Assembly: GCA_012845835.1 (NCBI GenBank) | Contig: JABAKD010000016.1 | Location: 1,139,843 to 1,203,842, forward strand | Reading direction: 5' to 3' | DNA: 64,000 bases | Source: Undaria pinnatifida | Taxonomy: Eukaryota > Sar > Phaeophyceae > Laminariales > Alariaceae | Shown here: one piece after another, positions 33,801-48,800 of the stretch | Layout: the number at the start of each line of letters is the position of its first letter | How positions within the stretch are numbered: the stretch's first letter is position 1 | The notes under the pieces: model-generated | Told to the model about the DNA's origin: nothing | The model's database searches: none | The model's input: only the letters and a program-made list of their open reading frames with translations | Made by a program: the position numbers and the translations under genes

Positions 33801-36800
33801 CAAACCAAAGGTGGTACACGCATGAACCACAGCTGACGCAATTCATGCCTCCACCAGAAACATATAAAAGTGAAATCGGGAGTCAGTTTACGATGTGCCA
33901 GGTCCATACCGGTGCATACGCCTCATCACTCGCGCCTGGAAAAACCGACTATACCGCTTGCCACCCAAGAAAGACTACCACGCATATATTACACGTGGTA
34001 TCTATCACTACGCATACGCACAACAGACGCAAGTCAATTGGAAAAAAGAAACAAACAAAGAGAAAAAAAGGGAAATGGGTGCATGGGGCCAAGAAAACGA
34101 AAAGGTAAATAAATTTTGGGGGGTCTACTGGCGAGTCTGCCACCAGAACGATGCCACGTGGTTTTTCGACGATCTACAGCAGTACTATGAACGACTTCCG
34201 ATACACCCACCGAAGCACGGACTACCGGCGAATTACGCGATCGACAGCTGGCCGTGGTTGTCACGTGTCTCTGTGTTGGGGGCCCCTGTGCGCTGCCTCT
34301 TGTTGGCTCTTGTTTGGGTAAAACATGCGGTGTGCTCGATGGTCTCACGGCAGCAGCACACCAGAATCAAAATGTCCGCTCGTACGACGTATCATTCTTA
34401 CAGGAAATGTAATATTTTTTCTCCATCAATATGAACATAAAACTGTTGTTATGTATTGGACAGAGTGATGCGTGTACGACTAAACTTGCCAACGGCACTC
34501 GTACTGCACTTTGAGCTATCTGCTGTGGTTCTGGTTGCTACTAGTTGCTGCAGTATGTGCTAGAAGTTTCGCCCTTCGGCTACTGCTGCTGCACCTGATG
34601 TTGTGTGTTTGCCAATGTTGTCAGTTGGCGTTTATGCTCGTCGTACATACTGCTGTTCTCACCCAGTACGTACAGGTTTCCTCGTACCTCGACGGCACGA
34701 CGACGAGCTCGAAACAGAAGGGAGGTGACATGAAATGGCATGGACATTGGCCACATAGAAGCGAGCACATCGGGATAGTTCGCTGCGAATCAACCGCACT
34801 CGTTCATGCCTACAGCAGAGGCTGGCTGGAGTGTCAGCGGCCGTGCTAAAGCCAGGGCCAAAGGCCGAAGAGGCGGCTCTTCTACCTGCTTGGTTTTGTC
34901 TCGAGATTCTGTTATATATATTGGACAGAGTGATTCGTGTACGATTAAACTTGCCAACTGCACTCGTACTGCACTTGGAGCTATCTGCTGTGGTTCTGGT
35001 TGCTATTAGTTGCTGCAGTATGTGCTAGAAGTTTTGCCCTTCGGCTACTGCTGCTGCACCTGCTGTTGTGTGTTTGCCAATGTCGTCAGTTGGCGTTCAT
35101 GCTCGTCGTACATACTGCTGTTCTCGCCCAGTACGTACGGGTTTCCTCGTACCTCGACGGCACGACGACGAGCTCAAAACAGAAGGGAGGTGACATGAAA
35201 TGGCGTGGACAAAGGCCACATTGAAGCGAGCACAGCGGGATAGTTCGCTGCGAATCAACCGCACTCGTTCATGCCTACAGCAGAGGCTGGCTGGAGTGTC
35301 AGCGGCCGTGCTAAAGCCAGGGCCAAAGGCCGAAGAGACGGCTCTACCTGCTTGGTTTTGTCGCGAGATTCTGTTACATGAAAATGTCATGATTCCATGG
35401 TTTGGGAGTTATTTTATCACGAAACGTTTTGCCGTCGGTAATTTGTGTCGCGAAAATGTTGGATATCGTCGGTAACTTGTGTCACGTTTTAGGTGAACCC
35501 ACACTAAAAAAATGAATTTCCAGCTGGCAAAACGAGCAGAAACAAAAGCAATAAAAAGGCCGGGCAAGAAACCAAACGAACTAGTAAAAAGGTACAGCAA
35601 AGAAACTAACGCTCGAGAGTATGCCACCGCAAAATTCCAAACATTATCACGTACTGTTTGGAAATGATGCCAATTTTGTAAATCATTCAGGCGTTGCAGC
35701 CATTAAGATTAAACAATTTCTCCAAAATTCCTCCTCGACATGCGGTATTTTTGCAACTTCTTGCTCGTCTCGCTCGGCACCCGTCCGCGTTCACGTCGAT
35801 GTGCGGAACGGACACGGCAGGGCGAGGGGCGTTGGAGCCGCCCCCCGAAGGCGGCGCTCGAACCAAGCTATATTCGACCGAGAATTCCAGTTCCGCGAAT
35901 CGCATGCTTCGGCCGAGACAAAAAACTCCTGACCAAATACATGACACCAAGGAATGATTTTATATATATTTATATTACTCGTACACATTTTTTGTGAGGT
36001 TTCAAATACGTCAGCTGTGAGTTTGATCAATTTAAGGGTCGATGCTCATCTTTGTTGCAAGTCTGCGTGATACTCCGATCGCGCGTTGTTGTTCTTTGAA
36101 GATTTATGAATCCCCTGAATTTTGTCAAGGGCGATTTCGGTCCATAATCATTCTGCGCACCGATACTCTACATACGATTTAAATAGTCAGCCGGGTGGAG
36201 TACTTCGTACGATTGACTCGTGGGAGATTAGGTACACAAAAAAGCTGGAACTAATACATCCACCTGGTGTTTTGTTCAATTAAACTGCTATGCAACCCGT
36301 AACCGGTACATATGGTACGTACCTGATACAGCAGTACGGTTACGTTCATTAACCATCCTGTACTCTGCTGTACACGAATATTTCTGCTACACAAACGGCT
36401 CGTTGTTAATTGATTGCGTTGCTGCCCAGCTCGAAACCCGGCAAATTCGAGTATTTTCCGTTGTGCCATCGAAGGTGAAATGCTGCGATAAATCAAGACC
36501 CCCGATATTAGTCCTCGTCTTATTCCTTTCCTTGTCTTTTGAAAAACAACCGCTCGTCCTCAAAGGAAAAGGGGCATGTCGAGACTTCCATCCTTCACTA
36601 CCGGCGCGCTGTTGACCTCAAGAGCGACTTCTCCTCCGCATGGCTGAGCTTGGGGGTGGCCCTCGCCAACCTTGATCGTGAAGAGGAGGCTATTGCCGCC
36701 TACAAGGTATTGATATTATACGACATCGCAGCAGCGCCCTATGCCAGATATTTTCTAGACCTCGGGCTTCTCTCTTGTGCAGTCGCCCCAGGCTACCTGG

Positions 36801-39800
36801 GGGAGCGTTCGGTCTTCGATGCCATTTGTTTTGTACAGGAAACAGGACATCAGGTGGCATACAAGTTTGCTTATATACGAAGTAGCCCAAACAAATTCCA
36901 GAGCCAGCATGAGACGTGCGGAACTGTTACTATTACGGCACAAACGTCCTCGAAGTAAGGCAAAGACAACCCAACGGCCACCTTCCCTCACACCTATATC
37001 CAATCTGGAGCATGGCTGTCGTGCAGGGAAGAAGGTGGTCTCTCTCAACCCACACCCCTTATCCACTGCGTCTTCCCGTCTTCGCTGGACGTATACATCA
37101 CGTCGTTGTCCGCTTGATGCCGTCTCGTGCCCAACGCTATCTGGGCGTTGACCGTCCGCGACACTTCACTCTTTACAGCTCGTAGTCGATATGCCTGAGG
37201 TGAAGCCTGTCGACGCTGCTACCGCGTATTGCAACCATGGGCACATAGTGCAGACGCGCGCGGGGGCGGACTACGCGCTTCTGGAGGAAGGAATATCACT
37301 TTTCCAAAGGTGAGGAAATTGCGGTAATGAGTGAGAAACAGCTGCGCTTTCCGGTTACAAAAAGAACGCTCGACGTTGAAAGCACTTCGTGCTTGTATGT
37401 GAGACTGGCCTGCATGGATCAGGATTGGTTTGGTGCCACGAGCTACTAATGGGATGTCGTGTATGCCTGCGCCGTCAGATGGATCGAGTGGATTTGGCTA
37501 CCCTTACTTGATTGGAAGTACACCACCACCGCCGCCCCCGACGGGGATCAACACCGCTGTAGAGTTATTTATGCCACGGTACAGGGGGTGCTGTTAGGCT
37601 CGTTTTGTCTCTTATTGACGGAAAGGATCCTGCTTTTTACCCTCCAACGTTTTTGGGAGTTGATTATATCTTCCTTACAGTATATTGACCAAAAACCGAC
37701 GATTGGGATATCTTCAAGCGTTTACCGGTAGCGTGAGCGCGCGGCAGAACGAGCGGGATCATGCTGCGCCCGTCCCGCACGAGTCTTTGCATTGTTTGCG
37801 CCTTTAAGGCTTTGCAATGTTTGGTTTTCGTATTTTGCGGAGCGCGCGAACACTTGATCTCTAATAAAGAAAACTCGGCTCTTCGGTAACATGTAGAGCT
37901 CCGCATATTAGGGACTGAAAAAAAATAGGTGCGCCCCAGTAATTTACCATGCCTCTTTACCCATTTGAATGGGTGCCAGAAAAAGTAACCAGCTGGGAAA
38001 ATCGTCCGTCTACATGGCGTGGAAACGCCGTGTTCCTTCCGACGGCTCGGAGAGACAACAACGAGCATTATGATAACGCCATCGGTAACTTACGAAACCT
38101 CTTTGCCATGTCAAGTTCCCGATCAACGCGAACATCATGGCTAATGCGTTTCAATCGCTCCTTGCGGGTTGGCGGTTGGCGCCTGGGCTTTCTAGCAAAA
38201 ACAAGTTTGCGTGGTGTCGCTTGAAAAAACAACGTGGACAGGGAGTTTAAAGAAGCGATAGTTTTTAGCAAGTCACCCTTCGGCCTCCCGCTTCCTCCAT
38301 AATCGACCTTGGCATTTCCTACCTGCACGCCCTATCAACATAGCACGCTCAAGAAGTTGCAGTACCGTCGTGTCGCGTTTTATTTGAATGGCAGGGGTCT
38401 GGAGAAAAAGCCGGACCATGCTCCCTGCTTGTACAACCTCGGCCTCGGAATGGAAAAGGTTAGATCATGTTCGTTTTGCCGTTTCCAGTGGTGCAAATGC
38501 GTAGACGGAAGGGGGGTTCCAGCGGTGTAAATACGTGGGGCCGGGGGCGGGGGCGGGCGCAGAAATCCGCCCACAGGTTGGCTACGCGTCCTTGAGGCAG
38601 CGGAGGAAAATGGAGTTCGTGCACACCATAGCGATATGTTTACTTCCGTAGGTAAAGAGCGACTCCGTAGTTTTCCATCGGGTTGTGACTCGGCATTGAA
38701 TAATCTGCCGTATCCGTCTGCGGAAAATCAAAGAAATGCAGGAAGAGAGGTTTCGACGTCTTTAGTGCGTTATTCGTCCATGGTCGCGGCAGGGCAGATG
38801 GAAGCGAGAGTTGTCCTGTTTCTGCCTTAAGTCGTATCTTTAAACCTCTTTGGGACTCCAGAGGGAAAAAATTACCAAACTAAAGCTGACGTTTATGTCA
38901 TCGACCATTCGAGTCAAAGCGGGCTGCTCGGATGTTGGTGATGCGTTTCGTGTCCGAACTGAGATAATGTAAACAACATACACGGCATGATTCCGTTCGT
39001 ACTGCTGCGCTCTGACGGATACCGTGGATCACATGATGGCATCGCACCTGTCACGTCTTCGGTAGCTATACCCGGTGCCCAAAAGAGATAACAGTCCCTT
39101 CAGGAACGCACCCAATACTTTGGGGACAAGCTAACCTGGAACTAAGGTAGTACGGGAGACTCGTGATACGGCAGAGGTAGCGCTTTTCGTGTGAAATGGT
39201 TTCTGAACGACGGGACTCCTTAACCTAAAAATCGTCGGAAAACAGTTTTTTTGTTTTTTTGTACTATTTTCGTTGTATACCCTAGGCCATGGGATTTGTT
39301 CATCCGGTAAGCAGCTTGTTGTTTTTTCTCCCAAACGTTTTTTCAGGGAGGCCTTAAGCTCCCCCAATTGAGGAACATCAGAAAAAAAGTAGCGCACCGC
39401 TATTGCAGCACGCGTCTGAATATGTTTTTGTAGTGGAATCGAAAAGGGTTACGCTTAAGCCGGCCTTGCCCCTGTGCTGAGCACTCGGGCAATAAGTATT
39501 CTTGCTACAGCAGCCAGCGCTTGTTTGGTGGAAAACATTGGAGCAAGAATCGAATTTGATCGAACGCCGTTTTTTGGCGTGCTGTCTTGCGACTCGGGGG
39601 TCGAAGTGTAGCGTTGGGAATGGTTTCCAGGCGAGCTCAACCGGCACCTACGTGGTAGCATCGAATAGGATGTCTGGTATTGGAGGTGGGGGGGAGGGGG
39701 GGTGCTGTGTATCCAAGTCTGATGAAGATCTTTGTAGCGAAGCTGCACCTTTGTTCCTGGCGGGTTCTACGATGGAGGCATGGAACTACTCAAACGGGGT

Positions 39801-42800
39801 GCACCTCCCGCGTCTCCTTAGAAGCGCGACCAGACGTGGTACGTCCTTGACGACGTTCACCATGACACCTAGCTACCTAGAAAGATTGTTGGCGACGAGG
39901 CTCGAAAAAAAACGTGCAAACACATTGCGACAACACGGCATCCTCTCTCCCTCTCTCCATCATATCTAAGACCCGTGGGTGTGTGATTAAGCGGATCACT
40001 CTTTTCGCAATTCCCCCGCTTGCACGGCAGTTCGGCAGGTACCCTGAAGCCAGAATGCTGTACGTTCGCTCGTTGGAAATCAACCCCTCCATGGGAAACG
40101 CCCACCTGAACATCGGAAACATCGCATTTCGGGCGGGGCATTGGGAGGAAGGCATCTCGCGCTACCATAGGTACGTCTCCAGTAGAGCCAAATGGCTTTG
40201 GCGCCAGCTGGAAAACACGTACGGCTGTGCCAGTAAGCTGGGAGACGTAAGAACAAATACATATATGTTCCAAGAGCTATTATTACGGAGGACGATAGTA
40301 ATCAGGACCCGCGATGAACAGAAAAACATATATATCCCACTGTTTTTACTAGAGATGGTGGTCTCGAATACTACGCCCCTCCGCAAGAGCAAGCACTCCC
40401 ACCACCCCCGTGAAGTAATAAAACCTACCGTACCATTCGGAAACGCATATCCTGTGTTCACAGATTGCCGTGGTGTCAAGGACCCGACAACCCCCACGAA
40501 GTCGCTGAGCTCTGCGTAGATCAAGTCGTGTAGATGTTTTTGATCTTTCTTTTTCCGACAGTAGAAGGGTGGGACCTTTTCGTTATCTTTTTTGAAGCGA
40601 AGCTCCCTGGCGTACCTTCCCCGAAGCACTTGACCTGTCTCCGAGGAAAAACGATAAGTCGGAACTCGATAATCAATCCCACGACCCTCGTAGCATCAGA
40701 GCGAACCACACCGTCAATCGTGTTCCAGCAGTTTTCGGGCGGCTCCTACACTAATTCCAAGTGTTTCGGAACCGCCCCCACGTTTCTGGGTTGAAACTAC
40801 TTGGAATTAGTGCAGGAGCCAAGCAAGGTCACGGCGGGGGGGGCACCCCTTTGTCTCAACCGGGTTTGGGCCATTCGCACGAGTAACTCTGCGCATGAAA
40901 ACTGACTAACCATACTTTAGGCGATTTTTTTTGTTGTTGTTGGTTTTGTTTGGCACAGCGTAGCTAAACCATTCCCTTTCAGGTTCGAACCGGAAGAGGT
41001 TAAAACAGCACGAAAGCTTAACACCGCAAAACGAAAAAAAAACAAAAACAGGGGAGGTCACTGTCGCGAGCCCCCCCCGAGCCACAGCAACAAAAAAAGG
41101 CCACCAAAAAGTTACCCCGCTTCCGTAGCTTTGGTCACCCCCGTCGTTCACTGAATTTCTTTTCTGCCCCCCCCCCCCCCCTCGCCCACCCCCCAAGTAC
41201 GACGAGTAATACAGTATTTAAGAGCAGAACTAGGATTGTACCCACTTAAAACAATTAGAGACGTGAGGACGTTGAAATGGCAATATAAAGTAAAGAATGT
41301 GCCAGAAAAGAGGTTGCCAGACATCGTTGACAGAGGGCTGTATGGGAGAAAATAACAAGAGGGCGAGCTGGAATAAGATGGGATAACGTAGTCTGGAAAA
41401 TGTGGACGGATTTAGGGGGAGACAAAAAAGAGGCACTGTCTGTGGAGAAGTCTGGCGGGTACAAGACAGAAGTAAAATGAAGAATAGAAGAATGGGAAAG
41501 ACTAGCGCTAAGAAAGCAGGTGAAAGAGGAGAAGCGCTTAGAGATGCACGGACGGTTGAGGGAAGATATTGGAATGAAAACTTATTTGCATGGCCCAATG
41601 GACTACGCGAAAAAGCTGAAACCGCGATTTCGTGTAGGGGACCTGGACCTACCAGAAAGAAGAAAGAGACATACAAACCACTAGTCGAGAGGAGGGGGAC
41701 GTGGCTACAAATATGTGCCCGTGTGGCACATCAATAAAGAGTAGGACTCACAGTGTAGGAGAATGTGAAATATACAAGGAGGAACGGGATGCGTTAGAGG
41801 AGATGAGGAAATTTTACGTATGAGGCATGTAGGAGTTTGGTAGACTAGAGAGTAGCGAGAAAACGATCGCTATCATAGGAGATAGATAGTAGCCGCAGAC
41901 GGCGAAACAGGACGGGGATAGGATAAGCAAACAGTTTCTATGTAATATATGGAAGAAGCGTAATGAGCGCCCAAATGTTGGAGGTGTCTTTTTAAGGAAA
42001 AGGAACGGTGCTCTGTCTCGAAAGGGATGCGTGGTCAACGGTCAACTGACTAAGGCAGGCAAAAAATGAGTACGCTCCGCCCCCCCCCCCCCCCGCGGGA
42101 CTTCGCCTCCTTGTAAATTTGTCTCGGATTTTTCCAGCGCGTACTCGAGCCCAGATGCGGACAAGCGGCTCCGCACGGTCAGCAGCTTCATGCTCGGGCA
42201 GGTAAGGAATCTTGTTGCAGACTTTGGTGGCGTTCGCGTCTTTGCTGTGGCCGTTCAGGTGGAAACCTCGATCGAGGTGGGGCAAGGGGAGGGGTGTTGG
42301 CTTCATTGATCGCCCGCGATGGAGCTAGCAACTAGCTGGTTTCTCGACCACATCAACGAAACTCGCGTAGCGATCGAGGTGCTGATTTCCGGTATTGCTG
42401 GGATGACATCTAGAAAATACGACCGCACTTCGCAGAAGCGACCGTTCGTTTGTGGAATGTACGAAACACAACACGCATGCCGTTGTTGCTACTGCTGCTT
42501 TTGGTTTTGTCGACATGGTTTTGCTCGGTTCAATAGCATCAGTCGGATGTCATTAACTACGCGAAACCACACGATACGCGCTTGTGCTTTGGGCCAGGTG
42601 CTCAAAATTCTTTCGAGGGAAGCAGGGCGTGCCGTAGTACAATTTCGTCCAGTCTCTTGAGCCACGCGGTTGGTCTGTTTCGACCGAAATGTCGAGCCAC
42701 ACACTATTAAGACTGGCCTTCTTAAACGCACCGGCATGCTTTCGCGTGCTGCTGTAGCGCACGTGAACCGTGAAAGGCTAACCAGACAAGGGATGGAACG

Positions 42801-45800
42801 GTGTACCTATCCGCCACCACTTTCAATACGACACCTGGTACCTGACACCTGACACCTGGTACGCATCACCGTATGGCCGGTTAAAGTCGAGATTTTTCAC
42901 GCATTAGCGACTCGACTTCTCTAGCCACGCAATTCAATGCGAGTCGATGAAGGAAGAAAGGGCTGCAGTCTTTTCGCGATAAAAACGAAAGCACGTACCG
43001 TAGTAGCGGAGATGGGGGTACCCCGAAAAGTATGGATCAACCATATTCAAAGAAAACGCGGAAGGAGACAGGTCAGTTTTTGGGCGCGCCACCGCCGCTT
43101 TTGAGCTCAGTCCGATTGTTTCAGTGTAAGGAGGCGTTCAGTCTACGGGGTAAAAGCGGGGTCTGCTGTTGATTGCATGTTTGAACGCAATCACGTGCTA
43201 CCGCTCTTTTGTCGTTGCTTTTGTGAACATTAGATCTATCGACACGGCATCGGGAACGTTCGCAAGGGAGTAGAGTTCTACAAGAGGTCGTACGGCATCG
43301 ATAGCGACTATTCCCAGGCGCTCGGCTGCATCCTTCAGGTGCGGCGTTACAATGTAATAGTACACCGGTGTAAACCATACCTGCACCCACCGCTCCAACC
43401 TCCCCAGATACAATGTTGCGGCTGCTGATGTCCCCTTTTTTCCCCCCCTTTCATTGTCGGGCGGATGAATGAAACTGAAAGTTTTCTACGCGTGTGTCAT
43501 CGGCCAATTAAAGGTCGGTTGCGCACACAACGGTGTTTCCGTTCCGTGGTATCGGCTCTTTCCAGAGTTCAGATGGGACCGCTTTGCGTCATAAACCCTT
43601 CCTCGCCGCACCCACCGCAAAACCGCAAAAACAAAATGCCCGGTCAAAGAAATAGCCGGCTGGAATCCACAACCAACCCCGACTGTACTCCTGAATTGAT
43701 GTTCTCGATGGCTTGCAGACTTGTGCATGCTCTCAACAGCCATATCGCACATCGCCGCTCCCCTCTCCCCCCCCCCGTTAACCCCTGCCCTGCCGCCCCC
43801 TCCCCACCCCGTCTCCTGCTTCAACCCGCCTGCCTGCCTGCCTGCCTGCCTGCCTTTTTTGTTGTTGTTGTATTTTGCTCATTCTGTCTACCAGTTATTA
43901 TCTTCGCCTTTTTTATTTGCCCTTCTCTCTCCCCAGTCGTAACTCATTCGGGGTCATTCAACAGGCTTTTCTTCTCCCTCCATCCCCACTACGGTAAACG
44001 AATTTCATTTTTATCGCGAAAAAACTTCAGCCCTTTCTTCCTTCCCTCGTCGACTCACATCGAATTGCCTTACTTCCCCCTTGCCATGCCCCCCCCCGGC
44101 CCCCCCGAATACAGTCTCTGCGATCGCTTTGCCTTTGGGAAGGGTGGGAATTTCTGGAGCCTCAGATGGCGTCGGCTATTGTCCAAGAGGTTGCCGACGG
44201 GAGAGAACCTGGCCCTCAATCTCCGTACGAGACACGATTGACCGGTGAATTTGTGGGCCAGGTTCGGGGTCAGCATTTCGATTGCAATATTTCCCTTTGG
44301 GGACTTTTTTCGCCTCACGGCGTGAACGGAGAGGAAGGGTACATCGCCGACGCTTCTCCTGAAATATTAACCCCTTTAGAGCCCCCAAATCTCCTGTACT
44401 TGTATACTTGTACTAAATCCAAGTAATATGTCTCCCAAAACGGGGTTCTAGTTGTGAAGGAGTTAACGCCTACCTTTGGTGACACCAACCCCCCCCCGTT
44501 TATTATCGCTGTATCGACTCAGGATGCGTGCTACTACTAGTACGGTATTAGAGGCAGGATACATGCTACTGCTAGTACGGTATTAAAGGCAGGATACATG
44601 CTACTACTATTAGGGTATCAGAGGCAGGATACATGCTATTACTAATATTATTGCAGTACGGCAGGGTCGGAAAAATTGTTACTACTACTGTAGTACATCA
44701 GGGGCAGGGTGCATGTTGTTGCTAATGCTACTACCACGACGGGAGATGAGGCACCCATTTTCGTTCTGCGGCTTCTCACGTGTGCTCTATACCTCACTAT
44801 GGCCGAAAAAAAGACTTCGAGAATTGTTTTTTGAACAACCCCATGCCCCGAGCAAGAATGAGATTCCAACGGCTTTGGGCTAAAGGTTGGGGGAGCCGCG
44901 CGCCATAAAAATGCTCGCATGCCCCCCTTTGAGTTCAGATTCAGAGTTTAATCGGGTTCAAAGTGGGGTGCGCTTTGATTCGAGAGACCTAACACCTCGA
45001 CGAGGCGCCCCTCGCCCAACTTCGCATAACGATTTCTTGCTAGGGGCATAGGGGTTGTTAGGGGCATGGGATTTAGAGCCCCCAAACCCCTCGCCATACT
45101 AAATCCAAGTGATTTGTCCCCGAAAAAACGGGTTTCCAGTTGCAATGGCGTTACGGAGCCCCGCTATTCAGACAATATGTTAACCAAGGACCAAAGCTAC
45201 GGTAGGAGGGGGGAGGGGTCACTTTTTGGGGGGATTTTTTTGTTTGCAGTGGCCCGAGGTTTCGCGCTCGCACGAGTGACCCCCCTGCTCCTTTTGTGGC
45301 CGTAAGCGAAACCTTCGCGTGCTTCTTTTCATTGTGTGCGACAGGAATCCGGAATGGAAGGGTAAGCTACTGTATGCCGCGCCCAACAAAGCGCCTAAAG
45401 TACTTTCGCCCGTGAGATGCAGAGTCAGTCGTGCGAGTGGCACTAATCCGGTAATGAAAATTCGGGTATATCATAACATAATCGTAACATCATCATAACA
45501 TCATCATAACATCATCATACCATCATCATAACATCATCATAACATCATCATGACATCATCATAACATCATCATAACATCATCATACCATCATCATAACAT
45601 CATCATAACATCATCATGACATCATCATAACATCATCATAACATCATCATTACATCATCGTAACATCATCGTAACATCATCATACCATCACCATAACATC
45701 ATTATAACATCATCGTAACACCATCATGTAACATCATCATAACATCATCACAACATCATCACAGCATCATCATAACATCATCACAACATCATCATAACAC

Positions 45801-48800
45801 CATCATAACATCATCATAACATCATCATAACATCATCATAACATCACCATAACATTATCATTACATCATCATAATAACATCATCATAACACCATCATAAC
45901 ATCATCACAACATCATCATAACACCATCATAACATCATCATGACATCAGCATAACTTCATCATAACATCATCATAACATCATCATAACATCATCATCACA
46001 TCATAATAACACCATCATCATAACATCATCATAACATCATAATAACATCATCATAACACCATCATAACATCATCATAACATCATCATAACATCATCATAA
46101 CATCATCGTAACATCATAATAAGATCATCATAACATCATCATAACATCATCATAACATCATCATAACATCATCATAGCATCATCATAACATCATCATACC
46201 ATCATCATGACATCAGCATAACTTCATCATCATAACATCATCATAACATCATCATAACATCATCATAACATCATCATGGCATCATCATAACATCATCATA
46301 ACACCATCATAACATCATCATAACAGCCCCCCTACTAATTCCGTGGACTTGGTTCAAAATGTGGCAGCTGTTATCGTAGCACTGTTGTGATAAGATTGTA
46401 CATTTGTACACACAGCAGGTGGTCTGGGTTACTTTCTTGGTGGCTTTTTGCCGAGTCTCAGGAGGGACGGTTAGACCCAACCAGTGTGATACAATACTGA
46501 TACCGTTAGCCCTTTAGGAATTTCATTCTATCTTGGATTCAAGTATGCAGACCGAAAAAAAAAGTCGACGAGCGCGCGATTTAACGAAGCGCCTAGAAAA
46601 AAAAAGAAGCTTGTGGCAATCCGAAAATCGTCATGCCTCACACTTCTTGCCTCACAGCTTCCTGCGCTGCGGTTCGAGCAGATCTCCTACACTACCAGCT
46701 ACTGCTGTAGGTCGGATTGCTTCATGTTGCCGATGCTGCCATCGGAAGCTTCCCCCCCCGTCACTCTTAGCGTCTGAAGTCCCAAACATGGGGTAAGTAT
46801 GTCCAATGGAATTCGACAAATGTTTTGCCACGGAGTGGAGGCGCCTTATTACCTTGTAGTGTTCTTAACCCCTTCGCTGCTGCTGCTACGGTTAAACGCA
46901 CAAATTAGGGCCGAACACGGTTAGTAAAACCGGTGGAATATGTAGGTTTTTGTGTGCATCGCGGGTCCTGGTCACTATGGTCCTCGGTAAGAGCATTGGC
47001 CTACACTATTTCCGAGTAGTTTTGTCCCCGAAAATGCGGCACATTAACTCCTCTGTCCCTTTTACTACTGCAATAGCTGTCCCGTACCCATTCCAAGTGA
47101 TTTATCCTAAGACACTTGGGTGCGGTCCTATAGCGGGAATAAAAGCACGTACCGTTTCTTTTCAACGCACCTTCTTCCCCCCCTTCCGACCTTCGGCCTC
47201 CTCACAATACTCCAAAATGATGACACAGGGGAGTTGAAACCATCCCAGCATCTAGGTCTCGCGCGACTAGCGTCAATGTCGTACGACCGAGTCGCGCGTC
47301 TACGGCTAGAAGACTACGACAACGGACCACCCCTTCGACCAAACACGGATGGAGGCGTCGCTGGCTCGGGGCCGCATCTTCGACCAGATTTGGACGGAGA
47401 CTTGTCTGGCGCGGGGAGAGGAGACGAAAGCGATCACCTTGACGCGGACCTCGATCGAAGAGGAGGAGCCGGGGTTGGTATGGGATCGGAGCGACGGCGA
47501 GGACGAGGGCCAGGGGGCAAGAAGTCGGGGCTTGTGGTGGCCTACTGGAGCTACGACTATCGGGATCATCCTATGGGGCACTTGACCAGGGGGTTGCTTT
47601 GCAGCCATCAGGTGAGAGAGAGAACAACGGCTTTTATTTCGTTTGAAACCGCTAGATATTCGTTGTACACCTCAATGAAGAGCGAGTATCCGAACTTATT
47701 ATCCGACATCATATCTTGGCGAGGCGTTTGGCACTCGACGGGGATAGGGAGCGGGATGCGGTGGAGATGGAACCAATGGAAACTCATGCGCACTTCTTGT
47801 CCCTGCCGGTTTTTTCGGCCAATGAAATACAACTTTGGACTTGAAATATAATATACGTTTGAGTTAAATAAGAAAATGACAAACGTTCTTCATATTTACG
47901 CTAAGCGTGGTGTGCCGGCTATACAAAACGTCGACTGCTGGGAAAACTGCCCACATCCTTTCCCTCGCCCCCGCCCGGGCTGGAAGCCTCCGTCAACACA
48001 AAAGCGTGGCCGACCAACCTAGCGCGGCGCTGTTTCCGCTCTTTTTTATTTCAATGTGCTTTGCGTTTCAAGTTTTGTGCCTTCCACCCTCTTTCGTTTC
48101 TGAATCGCGCAAGTTCCCAGGGGGAGAGAAGAAACCACATCTGCGCCACCACGGCTTGTACTCTATTGAGCGAGGGGCGAGGGGAAAGGATAAACTCTTC
48201 TACGAGTTGAAAAGCTCGAAACTAAAGTATATCGTGAAACAAAAGCGCCATCACCGTGGCTCTGGTGTTTCTGCTGTTTTTTTGCCTGTTTAAACCCGCT
48301 AACGCGAATGCGGAGGCAGTCATTTTCGAAACAGACCACGGGCACAGTACTTCGCCCCTAAGCAATGCCATCCGTGTCGTCTACCTCGAATGCGGTACCA
48401 GTCCCCGTTTTTCTCGTCTTTTTGTTTGGGCGGTAGCCGAGGTGGTGGTTAAATTAGATAATACTCTGCTGAGCGAAGAATCTTAACTCCACGCAAGGGG
48501 GGCGGTATCTCGTATGGTGTATATGGTAATGCACCTCTGAGACAGTTTCATAGTATACCCATTGCTGCCTCTGGAAGCGACCACACCAGAAAGCACATTC
48601 ATTCATTCGAAGCTGTGATCCACTCGAAAGGTGCAGAAAGTCGCTCCTCGCAGGTGGTTCTCAGCAGGATGCCGCTCACCCTTGCATGCGGCTTGCCCGA
48701 ACACCACGCGGCGCTTCGCGCTCGGTGCACGCGATATCTGCCTAGTCGGCAAAACCCCCGAGGTGCTCCGTTCCCCGGCATTGCAGGTCTATGTCCATAC

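Noticed and set aside
45465-46325. Possible CRISPR array
   Set aside because: Units are 9-12 bp with no spacers; it is a simple minisatellite in a eukaryotic intron.
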